NCBI RefSeq assembly: GCF_036320965.1
Contig: NC_092236.1
Span: forward strand, 12,453,018 to 12,517,017
Length of the DNA: 64,000 bases
Direction: 5' to 3'
Source: Panulirus ornatus
Lineage: Eukaryota; Arthropoda; Malacostraca; Decapoda; Palinuridae
How positions within the stretch are numbered: the first letter of the stretch is position 1; each line of letters starts with the position of its first letter. Below are positions 1 to 11,400 of this stretch, piece by piece. The notes below the pieces were generated by a model. It searched no databases. It was not told where the DNA came from and saw nothing but the letters and a program-made list of their open reading frames with translations. The translations under genes and the position numbers were made by a program.

Positions 1-1827
1 CAACAAATGATCCCCCCATCTTGCAAAACCTGAGTGACAATCCCTGGCCAAGTACCACATAGCACGAGACACCAATTACATTTCTCGTCACGCATCTCAT
101 AATATCATCTGGTAAATTACATCGGACAGAGTGGATTGCATTCAGCGTTGCCAGTTTCGCGTTCTCTGTGTATCTTCATTTCGCTGCAGGAGGCGTCTAT
201 CATATTCGGAATATAACTCCTTAATAAATATCTAGAGACTCGTCTATCTACGCCTTTTCTTCTAATACATGGCACTATACATAGAGCTGAATAAACGAAG
301 GAAAATATATCCTGAAGTTTGAGCAAGAAGAGGGGAAGATGGGGACGCGCAAGTGGCAACTGTGATTGCATCGTCCATTTGTCAAGGGCCGTTCCCGAGG
401 TTGTCAAGGGCCGTTCCGGGAATGATTGGCTGGTGGGCGGCGCTATATGCAGATGTGATGGCCGGGATTAACGATGTGGACTCTAGAACTGACCGTCGGT
501 AATTCACTATCACCCTGGACACAGGGAGGGGACCGGCCTCTATTGTGCCATTTAGTTTTGAGGATGTAGGGTGCCGAGGTCTATAGAGGCGCCCGCCCTC
601 GCTTGTGTATTTCTGTACACTGTGGTTATGCAGGGCAGCAGGGCACTTGAGGACAGTGGGGATGGGGCTGGGTGAAAGCTATAACCAAACGCAAAAGCAA
701 ATGAGGCTGAAATTAAGGACATACAAAAAAAAAGGGGGTGTGGGAGGGGGTGGTGGTTTCCGTGTCTCATATGAAACCCAATGAGATCGCACTCCTTGAC
801 TCGTGAGGACACGACGAACAAGGAACATCCTCACACTGCCGAGTAAAAGTGCGTATACTTGGAGGGGGTCATACATAAATTACGTTCTCGAGGGAGGGAG
901 GGAGGTGGTATGTGAAACATCTGAGAACCAGGAGGGAAGGAAGGAAGGGTCAGCTACGTAAAAGCCTGGAAAAGTCTAATAACAGCTTAGGATGATAAGC
1001 ACGTTTGCTGTAATATGATTTGCTTTAATGGTCCATTGTGCTCAAACATAGTGACATTATATTTCTAATTGTTTACAGCATCAAGGACATCAAAATAAGC
1101 ACGTTATAATAAAGTACGTTAATGGTAATACTCTAGTCATTTTCTGTAACAAATTTAGGGCTAGGCTCTATAATACAAATCATCGAATTCAGACACTCAC
1201 TGTATGGCGTAAAAGGAATAACTGGGAGTGAACAAATGTGAACACGAGGCTAAAAAAAAAAAAAAAAAAGAATAAGGCAAACCTCATTAATGTCCAGCCC
1301 TTACATAAATATTGCCACTATTCACTTCCAACGACATGCAGCATACAAAAAAAAAAAGCTCAACTCATACCACTGGAAATCATTCTGACATTTTTCATCG
1401 AAGCCATTGTTAAACCTTGCCGTATTGCTAACCACAGTGTGCGCTAGGAGTCAGCCGATGAGGAGCAAGCTTTGGCTTATGGCCAGCAACTGCTCTATCA
1501 ACGGAGTTACGAGGATTACTAGTATGACTTTCGTCCTCTGACCTTCCGAGTTCGCAGTCAATACTGGCCAACCCTGGACCACAAGCAATAACACACCGAC
1601 TTTATTGGTCGACGAGTAATCGTGTTTTAGAGATAAATACTGAGAGCGACGCGCGGACGGACGCACATAAATACCATCGATTAACCCCCGGGTACAAGAA
1701 AGTAATCAAAGATCACAACATACCAACTTTCCCTTAAAAATACAACTTTTTTTTTACAGTCAGAAATACCGTGACAACCACTTTATCTTTACCTACCTAT
1801 TCTCTTCACCATTTGAGAGTGATACGG
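1..1827. other. Intergenic, no gene recognised
   Basis: I find no domain, splice structure or RNA gene here. Open frames are short (under 100 codons) and lack recognisable motifs. The stretch holds a G-rich run near 728-755, a GGGA/GGAA-rich patch at about 890-948, A-runs near 1252-1270 and 1347-1358, and two near-identical 22-bp units at 379-420. Confidence 0.6.
379..420. repeat. Two tandem copies of a 22-bp unit, possible relic of the 21-bp family
   Basis: The word TTGTCAAGGGCCGTTCC occurs twice, 22 bp apart. It aligns loosely with the right-arm unit of the foldback-like element at 63.0 kb (TGCTCAAGGGTCGTACCG), with three or four differences. Membership in that family is a guess because only two units are present. 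Confidence 0.35.
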
Positions 1828-3060
1828 GAATACCTCTAAAGCCTAGTCGGGTGCCTGAAGATTTGAAATTTGCAAATGTCACCCCTACAAAATAGGAAAG
1901 AGGACAAGAATTATACAATCCTCACATTACTACTCATTTATCAGCAGGAAAGTTTTAGTTGAGATTATTGAGAAAGCAATGAGACAAAACTAAATTTCTA
2001 GAGCATCAAATAATATCGTACAACCAAATTTTCTGCAACAAAAGATACGATAAACTTACTGCATCTTTTTTCTTCAATGTTACGTATGATAGGTGGAACT
2101 TAAAACTTTCCTCTGAAGTATTTCAAAAGGCAGTTAATAAAGAATCACACTACAACATACATTTAGAAAAAAAAATAGGGATTAGTGAGTACCTCACCGA
2201 CATCAAGCAACGTGTTGCTTTATGTGGTTAAGCCTACGATTCGACAAGCTGACCTTAACGAATGGTATACTACAGGGGTCTGTCTTGGACCCCATTCTTT
2301 TCATGGTATATATGCTAATGATCTAGAACTGGGTCTCACAACAGATCACTTCCAAATATTTTCATAAAAATCTAGGTTAGATTCATGAATGGGTAAGATT
2401 GATGTAATTCAGAGATCTCAACATACTAGCAGAGTGGTCATATAAATAGCATAAATGTCAAACGTAAACAATTGTAATGTTATGCACTTTGAAAATAACA
2501 ATATTAAGCATGGCTATCAAATATTCGGAAATCCGCTATCTGAAGCACGATTGCCAAAAAGGATTTTAGAATTATTATTAGTAATAATCTGAACTATAAT
2601 GAGCAGGGTATGGCAAAAAGTAATAAGGCAAACCGCATGCCAGGTTTCACAGCCACAAACATCAATCTGAATTTCTAAAGGTCTAACAACACCATATATT
2701 GAACATGTAGGCCAGTTCTGGTTTCCAGACTACCAAAGGATTACGAAAAACTGGGAAAAGTACAAAAACATGCGACAAACCTAATGACTATTTTCAAGAT
2801 TTTGAGTAAATTCGACAACATAATGAGCATCTTTTTGAAATCCAAGATGATAAGGTCAATGGGACAAATTAAATAAAACCTAAAGCTAAAAGATGTTTTA
2901 CGTGCTGACAAAAAAAAAGTTCCTTTGCAAATAAATGCGTTGAACGTTGGTACAAACCATCATTTGAACGCTGTTAACACAAGACTAAATGAATTTCTCA
3001 AAAATCGGTTAAACCAGTTTTGGGCATCTACTGACTGAATACAGGACAAAACCATACACT
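1828..3060 (+). pseudogene. Relic CR1/jockey-type LINE reverse transcriptase
   Basis: Frame-shifted plus-strand translation gives blocks in the order expected for the RT and its C-terminal region in CR1/jockey-like non-LTR retrotransposons. They are VPEDLKFANVTPT (about 1849-1890), a decayed TTGVCLGP...YANDLELG corresponding to the usual 'TSGVPQGSVLGP...INDL' block (about 2270-2335), NVNNCNVMHF (about 2463-2493), YQIFGNPLSEAR (about 2516-2551), an 'EHVGQFWFPDY' block (about 2702-2735), and LKNRLNQFW near 2998-3025. Many stops and frameshifts intervene, including loss of the FADD catalytic box. This is an old dead copy of about 1.2 kb. The family assignment rests on remembered family motifs, and the exact clade (CR1, L2 or jockey) is uncertain. 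Confidence 0.7.
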
Positions 3061-3603
3061 GTACATTTACAGCGAGTCCTTTTTCACAATCCAGACCATA
3101 AGAACATATTGTAGTGCAAGAGGTGGGTTAGTATAGTTAGATTTTACAGCAGGATTATTCCCTTTTCGTTCTTTCCCAATAAATTTTCAAGATTCTACGG
3201 TACGATTAATCTTTTCATTCTTTCGTGATAAATTTCATGCAGGCTTACTTCTCTAGTACATGATTTTTCTTCCATTCTTATCCTAGCCGCCTGTTGTTAT
3301 TGTTGATAAGGGTGGAGGATGAGGAAGGAGCCTTCTTACTGTTCTATTCTTACCTCAGTAAACTATAAGAGAAATAACAATGGAAATGTTGTAGAGAAAA
3401 TTTGGACATGGGCTACCGGCCTCCCTCACTCCACTACCTACAGGCGTAATGCTCGCCTCCACTAAGGGCGTCGGCGTCAATTGCCTCAACATATACGATG
3501 ACGGTCACAATTTGCAGATGATGATATATTAGTACAACGGCAAGAAGGGTCCAGCCACCCACGGTATCCCATCTTCTCCCACGCGGCAGCTCTTCCCTTC
3601 TAG
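3061..3603. other. Intergenic, nothing recognised
   Basis: AT-rich sequence follows the LINE relic and runs into the C-rich block. I see no coding or repeat structure. Confidence 0.5.
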
Positions 3604-4630
3604 TTGCCCGTTCCCCTCCCACAGGACATCACCCTCCCCTTCCCAACCCAACCTACTTCCATTATACTACACACAACACACTACCACACCCAATATAATA
3701 TCAAATTTTTCCTCCACACGCACATACTTCGTCTACACAAGTCTCGCTTATTACAGCAACACTTTCCCCTCCACATACTTAAGTACATCCTATGCCCCCT
3801 CCAAACACACACATTTACCTCCATCCTACACCCTCCAAGCGCTCATACCCAGTACTCTACTAATGCACTTGCAGCCAATACACCCCAAACGTTTACCTGC
3901 ATCTCAAACACTCCAGTACACTCATTCCCAACGTATACACTCCCCTGCACCTCACAGAGACATCCCGTGACAGTAGACACTCACCTACACCCCCACACAA
4001 CTCTTATCTGAGCCCTTCCAAACTCGCCTAAGCTCTCTACCTTCCACACAGACCCACTACGTCCGCTCCTGTACGAGGCACGAACTTAACCGCCTCATAT
4101 TCCATTTCATCCTACAATCATCTATACCTCACACCCTCATGACACACCTACACCCCACGGCCGTACACCCTGGAACACTCCATGCGCCCCCCCCCCTCAC
4201 ATTCACCTACACCTTGTAGACTCATAAATACTCATGCACCCTATGCCCCTACATCCACTCCTACACCCTCAAGATTCGTCTACATCCGATGCCCCCACAT
4301 ACTCACCCTGCGTAACAACACTCGGCTTCACCCTTCTACACTGTCCACTACATCCTAACTGCATCCCCACACGAACACACACCCACTTCCTCCACCACAC
4401 TCCTGCCTACACCCCCACGTAAATATACCCCCACCCTTCTCCACCACACACCTGCCTACAACCCATACAGTCCCATACTCAACCATTCAGCTCCTTAAAA
4501 GACGACGTTCCCCCGCTTATTGGCAAACTCCCTCACCTACGCTTACCTTCTACACGCCCTCACACCACACGTCCCCTCACACCACACATCGCCCAGATAT
4601 ACAACACTCCACCACGGTCCATTGAACACT

Positions 4631-4633
<3 letters not shown>
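3604..4633. repeat. G-poor C/A/T-rich degenerate block 1
   Basis: For about 1 kb the plus strand is built almost entirely of C, A and T, with phrases such as CCTACACCC, CACTCACC and CCACACAC recurring at irregular spacing. Open frames here (for example a 135-codon one from 3604) are Pro/His/Thr/Ser-rich and reflect composition, not a protein. It looks like an eroded minisatellite or satellite. A sister block lies at 5740-6334. Confidence 0.6.

Positions 4634-4668
<35 letters not shown>
4634..4668. repeat. (CA)n microsatellite
   Basis: About 17 uninterrupted CA units form the right edge of the C-rich block. Confidence 0.95.
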
Positions 4669-4670
<2 letters not shown>

Positions 4671-5739
4671 GGGAAAATCTAGATTCTCATGAAGACACAA
4701 GTCCTCAGAGTATACACAGGATGAACTGTCTGCTGTGTCATCATATGTCAGTGAACACCGCGGCATCAGAGGGGGGCCTCTACACCATCATTACCTGATC
4801 TTATTTTTCACACCAGCGGGGAAAACAAATAATCACGTAAGGTAATGTAATCTTTTAAGTCTAATTACACGGGAAATGAAGACATCAAAAGGTATGAAAC
4901 AATCTCTATGGGAAAATAAACTGGTAAGACGGAGTGCAGCAGGCATGATACAGGCCATTGTTGTGGACGGTTCGGTGAAATTTACAGCGGAGGAGGAGGA
5001 ACCTGGGGGGGCGCCCTCCACTGCAACGGTGAAACTACGAGATAGACAACATGGGTTCAGAGAAGTGAGGTCGTGTACAACGAACATTTTTGTAAATTAT
5101 ATATTTACAGCACAGGAAACTCCATCTTCGGCGATATGGGGCAAGGGTGGGTGGACTTTGCGTATCTGGACTGAGAGAATGCGCATGACAATATATGTAC
5201 CCCCTGTCTTTTGCCAAACTATCATCAATGCATTCAAGAACAAGGATATGGGAATGTTCAGGAGAAACTGTTTACAACCTACGGAGAACGTCCAGAGAAG
5301 GGCTACAAATATGGTGCCTCAATAAAATAAAAAAAAGAGCTAAGTTACACGGGAGAGGTTAAATGCTAAAAATTTCCATGATGAAATAGAAAAAAAACAT
5401 AAATGGTAACCTGATCACAATATTTTTTTTTCCAAGCAAGTCTGATGACGTCAGTCGTGAGCAGCTCTTCGAAAGATGCAAAGACAACAACCAGAAACCA
5501 TATCATGAAATTAACGCACATAGAAATTACTAACTTACAAAGAAATACTTTTACTGCACACGAGTACGAGTACCGGATGAATGGAATAAACATAAGTGGT
5601 GAAACTGTAAATGCAGACAGGGCAAAGTAGATCAGAAAGTTATAGGATGACTGAGAAGTTCAAGATATGTGGCATCTCTCGCGCAGAACTTCCTCCCAGT
5701 ACGGTATTACAAACTGGTGTTTACACACAAGTAATGACA
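4669..5739. other. Unique spacer between two C-rich blocks
   Basis: The base composition is balanced, unlike the flanks. A 149-codon plus-strand frame (4876-5325) is the longest non-repeat open frame in the intergenic part. Its last residues (ENVQRRATNMVPQ) resemble a phrase common in CR1-like LINE C-termini, so the end of the frame may be a LINE fragment. No other homology is recognised. Confidence 0.4.
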
Positions 5740-6334
5740 CAGATTGTATGCCTTATGTACAGTTAAACCCAACACCAACGTCTTTTCAAACATTCATACC
5801 TATACATCCACACTTCTTGTGCCTACATACGCACTATGCACTTCAGTACACACTCACCCAACGTCAACGTACGTGAGCAAACGCCATCTCTCACACAGCA
5901 CACCCCAAGCCCTTTACACATCTACCTACGCTTACTCCTATAAACCTATAAAGTCTCCCTCCACACTCACACCAACACCCTATACCACACACACACACAC
6001 ACACACACACACTTAACTGCATCCCATATCCCTTATACACTCACCATCCCACGCCCCTACAGTAATCTACACCTAATGACCCTATACACTTGCCTACACC
6101 CCTTGTTTGCTCAAATACTTACCTACATCCCTTGCTTTCGCATTCACGAACACTCCCATACACTCACCGACAACCAACGCCCTCAAATACATGTATATAC
6201 GCCCATACACCGCGTCTCCACATACCTACATTCCATGCTTCCCAAGCACTTCGTCCCATTACACACACTCCCATAACCCAACACTCACCTAAACTCAACA
6301 TTTCCCCTTATTCACCTGTATCCCATTGCCCTAA
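5740..6334. repeat. G-poor C/A/T-rich degenerate block 2 with (CA)n
   Basis: The composition and phrases match block 1 (CCTACAC, CACTCACC, CACACTCAC). A pure (CA)n run sits at 5986-6012. The block ends where the inverted 21-bp motif begins. Overlapping short frames here are compositional artefacts. Confidence 0.6.
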
Positions 6335-6395
6335 GCCCCTTGAGCACGACCAGGTCGTACCCAATGGTCGTACCGTCGTGCTCAAGGGATACAGG
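6315..6395. repeat. Small palindrome built from the 21-bp foldback motif
   Basis: CCCTTGAGCACGAC (6337-6350) is the perfect reverse complement of GTCGTGCTCAAGGG (6375-6388). Both are the core of the 21-bp unit arrayed at 62.6-63.36 kb. The inner segment holds further GTCGTACC words. An outer pair, CCTGTATCCC (6315-6324) and GGGATACAGG (6386-6395), extends the symmetry once an extra 12-15 nt in the left arm is bulged out. It looks like a minimal foldback copy. Confidence 0.8.
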
Positions 6396-7639
6396 GATAT
6401 AAGCAAACAAACAAGCTGGAGGGCAAATTGTACGTCATTGCCAACGCATTCCGTCATCGTCTGTTAACTATTGTTTACGAATCCACATTAAAGTTCAATA
6501 TGCCATAATTAATGCATGATTAGCATAACCATATTAATGAGGGATTATGAAAACGTTATTACAAAATAGTCAACTCAGTGGACTTTACTAATCGTTATTC
6601 TCGTTATTACATTACCGGACAACTCATTTATGATTATCCTTTAATGTTATTGTTCATAACATTATATCAATAACGAAGTGACACAACATCATCAATATTT
6701 GTATTTCTACGCCGTTGTAACTGCTAAATATTTATGGATATCATTTGTAGTTAAACAAGGTAATGACATGCCTTTAAAGACTAGTATCGTATATGGGTTT
6801 ATTCCAACATGATGTGAATTCGTTTTGTGTTCTTGTAAAACTTGAACGTTAAATGCTCTTATTCTGCATATGCAGAATATATAGTTATGCATATCGTTTG
6901 AAGTTTGTGGGAACTATTATTCTCTGTGCATTACATTATCAATTGCAGTAATGAGCTATTACGGTACACATATGCGTCTTCCTTACCCTTCACGTTGCTG
7001 GGACGGGGAAACTGGGTATATGTAGATGCGAGGAGACAGTATACCCACCCATCTCTTTATGTCTGTATGTCCGTCCGCCAATCACTTATGCTGCCAGAGA
7101 GCCAAGGTGTGACCTTGATCAACCCTAGTGGGTGACATTCCTTTCAACAAAGGAGGGAAAGCCTTCCCAACACCTATAACGGTCACACTGACTACTGGCT
7201 CCTCCGTAAGGGTGTGGGGCATAGTAGTCCGCATTGTTGTCATATGCTTGGCCACATATTTCATTAAAAAAAAAAACACAATGAATTCAGTTCTATATCG
7301 TTATCATCCATAGAATCTCTATGACAAAAAAAAAATAGATCATGAAACATGATACAGGTATCGAAACCAAAATGTAATCACAGTGATTAATGGACTGATA
7401 ATTCCTTTATATTGAGATTACCTGTAACGAAACTTAGGAAACAAACGAATAACCGTCCTCGCAACACAAACAGTTAGGATGGTCAAGAAGCCACAACTGC
7501 GATGGTTAAAGGCTTACCCTCCGCTGCTGGAGAAAATCTGCGTTATGTTCAAAAACAGGTCTTCCTTACGTGAAATGCTTCTCATAATAACCCTCTGAGC
7601 TTGTAATGCCCTCCAATATTCCTCACACTAGTATTTCCT
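6396..7639. other. Intergenic, nothing recognised
   Basis: AT-rich DNA, with a more GC-balanced patch at about 7000-7260 that could be part of an unknown repeat. I see no coding signature. Confidence 0.5.
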
Positions 7640-8470
7640 CCGTCCACAAATATCCTTAACGTTACCTCCACAGCTCTGCACTCTTCGTAGACTTGCGCTT
7701 CTTACATTTTCTTGTCCTCACTTCAACATTTTTACTTTCCACTCTTGGGTTTCCCTTCTTTCAAATTCTTCCAAATCTTCCAGAGCTTACCTTCTCCTCT
7801 CCCTCATTTTCCGACGCATCCAAACTCCCTCATTTTCCTCCTACTCCCTAAAAACTGTTGCTTTCCTCTTTGCTGTCTAGAATTATAGGTATCGGGAGGG
7901 GGAGAATGGCACAGAACCGGCACCACATTGGCTATCAAGTTCCCCTCCTTGGCCAATATTGCTGTCCCGTCTTCTTTGTCTTGCACAGCAAACACTCTTC
8001 CATCTCACACATACCAATTGACGATACGTAACTCATGATTATTCTTAACTCTAGATTTTCCAGCGGTGAGCACCCTGCAGCTACCCTTCCTTGCCTTCAA
8101 GCAGAATCTCTTCATAAGTACTCTAAACTCCCTCTCCTAACTCCCCCATCACCAGATCACCCTTCACTTTCCATCCGACGTCCCTCCAAAGTTCACGATC
8201 ATTAAGTTCCGTTCCTACCGCTACGCACTCCCAAACGAAACTTCTACTCTAACCCTCCCAGTCTCTGACCTCCTCCTCCTCCTCCTCTCCCTTCCAAGCT
8301 ATACAGCTTCCCCTTCCAACAAGTCATCTCTCGCGTACTTCCTCACCCCATCCCCCCCGACGAAAGCTAAGCCCCCCCCCCCCCACATCTCCTGCCCAAC
8401 AGCGAACCCCCAGAGTTCTACCTTAAACCACCGCCCATGAATCTACAACTTTCTCCTCCAGAATTGCCGT
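7640..8470. repeat. Pyrimidine-rich (CT/CCT) low-complexity block
   Basis: The plus strand is dominated by T and C, with CCTCCTCCT runs near 8270-8290 and a long C-run near 8371-8384. It is degenerate and no clear period is visible. Confidence 0.55.
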
Positions 8471-11400
8471 TTGTACCCCACACTTCCCCCCCAGCCCCTT
8501 CCACTAACCCCACCTTCCCTCCCCCTGTAGCGGCAGTGCACTTTGCCATAATTAGTGAGTAGAATTTTTCCCCATCGCTGTAATCCTTTGTAAAACTGGC
8601 TCAAAAGACGCGAGCAAACAGAGACGTGAGCCCACCCCACCGACCCCATAATGCAACCTAATTTGGCTCCGCGCTCTGTATACACTCGCCGCTCTAACGA
8701 GGCTCCAGAAACGATGCAACAGACTTTAATCAGCTCTAATCTAGGCGAGTTCATCCAGACTAAATTACTTCTGTGAAAAAGACAGAGTAAATATTTGTCA
8801 CTTGTGTATACTTTTGCCTCTTTGAATTGGGATTTTTTTTGGAGGCGGCTTTATCCAAATCGCTCCAGCGGATGGCGTGAATTAAAACTCTTTATATCTA
8901 ATAATACGGAAGAACACGTCGCATTAGAGGGGTCTTAATCAATTTGACCCCTCGGTATTACGAAATACACATGAAATTAAATTAAGAACAGGAAGAGGGC
9001 CTCTCCATGAGTGGCTAGAAAATGACTCGATACATCCTTTAGGAAGAACTTGTCGCCTGAAGAATTCCCCGTCTTCCCGCCCCACCTAATTCGCGCGCTG
9101 CTGAGCTTTTAATCAACGGACGCCCTGCTCAAGTGCTGAGTGCTTTGATAAGTTCCTGTTGAGTTTCGTTCCCACGTCAATTTTATCGTTATTTTTTGCC
9201 CCGACAGCTCCTCCGGATGATTCAAACTTTCTTTGAGAAATAAAGTTCTGACCACTCAAAAGTTGATCTTTTCTTAAGTTTTTAAAGATCGATCGATTCT
9301 CGACAAGTTAGGTTCCAGCACCTTTTACGTAATGCGTGACTGAAAAAGATCACTAGAAAATCTGAATATTACAAACAAACTAGACAAAACAAAAGCCACA
9401 GACTAAAAATAGAGGTGGCCGGCACAAAGTGAGAGACGCGGATGTAACATTTGGTAAATTGGCGGGAACGCTCACCCCGGTTGCTCTGTTTACCTTGCAA
9501 CACAGACCTATCCCACACCCTTCACCAGCGATACCTTTCAAGTATTATATCACTTAAAAACTTTCAAAGTGACTATATAATTACGTAAGATTTATTACTC
9601 ATTTCTAAACCACAGTACTGGTGCGTAGTACTTTGCTGACGTCCAAGATTCTCAGCAAATGTAGGGCTATTCCTAGAAACAGCTGCCAGAGGGTTACGCC
9701 TTTACGTCACCCGTTGCGAACCTACAAGGGATGAAATGAGTATATACTGTCCAAACTCAACTAAACTAATTAATCGAAATGACTGGCCGTAATGCCATTT
9801 AATCTGAGCCATTGTACTGCCATAATGGAAAGCGCCATGGAAAATGTTCTCTTCACCAGGACCAACACGATAAAGTGATTATTGCTCATATACAATTTAA
9901 AATGGCGCTAGTTATAATGCATCATATTTTCTGTTCGAATTGGCATATTTGAAAAACATACTTGTACAAATGTAGGTTAATTGTGGGACGCAATTTTTCC
10001 ATGTCAAGGTATTTTAATATTCAAGGAACATCATTAGTCACAAATATTGACAAACAGCCATATTTTATACCGCTCATTTTACAGCCGACATTAATGGGAG
10101 GCAAAAATATATAACTGTGGATTTTCAACATGCAAAATCAATCCTGGGTTTCATTACAGCGACGTTACTAGACTGTTCTGGAAAATGACTGCGATTATAA
10201 CGAGATGGCGTCTTGTTCCCGAGTGGTAATGGTATATCATATACTTATGTTTAAGATATATTCTTCGGGGTTTGAGTATGCTATACTGCTCCTGTGATGT
10301 GGCGGATCGTAAGATTTCTTATGGCTTGAACTTTGTGAGGAAGCATTTAAAGCGATGCTATAAATGCAGACAGGGATTTTCTTTTTTTTTTTTTCCCAGT
10401 AACGCTTAATGGGGGGAAAATTTTCAAAACGTTGTTTGTGGGGATATTGTGCAAACGTTTATGCTGCTGCTAACTACTGAAGTGATTTTAGAGAACGTTT
10501 CTGTTGATTTTTGTGACGAAAAAAATGGGCATTACTGTCGCTGCCATGTTTCTGATGGCGTAGTTGCTCCTGCTGCTGCTGCTACTGTTTTGGGATTCCC
10601 TCAGTCATGTTGTTACTGCTGGATATTCTCTTGGGTACTAGCAGTGTGATACTGGTGATCAGACGTTTCATTTTTCTCTTCATGTTAACCTGTGTTGTTG
10701 TTGGCTTTGCTTTTCGATTCGAAACTCTGCAACAATTTTTTTGGTCTACTTTTCGAACATGGATTCACTCACCTCCCGTGACCGAACCTGGTATAGAAGT
10801 GAACTTGAGACATGTTGCTCAGGCTTATATTATTTCGTCCGTGCTCTACTGCAGCTGCCTTCCGCCAACTTCGTCCGTACAATTCCGGTAACGCCACACA
10901 CTCTTCCTTGTGGCAGAAGAACAACTGTTCTGCTTGCAACAAGAACAGCAGCAAAAATATTGAGATATCCAATCGATGCCCGAGCTCATTTGCATCTTTG
11001 GAAGATAATTCTAGTCAGGAATAACAGGACGAAGTTGGCTAGAATGAGCATATTGGCTACTATTGTTGGGGTTATATGGCAGTTGTGATTTGCCGCTATT
11101 GCCGAGTTTGGAGTTCTGTCGACCAAGCTTTTCCCGTAAACCGGCAATGTATTTATCCGGTAGGTTGATGATGGAGAGAATATTAGGAAATATTCTCGTC
11201 CCATTCACTTCTGGATAACACTCCGATCCTGACAATGCACTCATTTCTGATGATCACAACGATTACTGGTGACGATCATTAAGATGTGGCCTGATTATAA
11301 TAATCAATTGGCTCATATGCAAGTCACATTCTGACCAGCTACACTGGTACCAAAACCTACTTGTATGAGTTTCATTGAGATAGCGAAAAGATAAATCCAT

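Noticed and set aside
3604..4011. 135-codon Pro/His/Thr-rich frame
   Set aside because: A compositional artefact of the G-poor block.
4876..5325. 149-codon frame as a gene
   Set aside because: No domain. Its end resembles a LINE phrase, and there is no splice or expression support.
10741..11088. 115-codon frame as a gene
   Set aside because: Overlaps several other frames in different phases and shows no recognisable motif.
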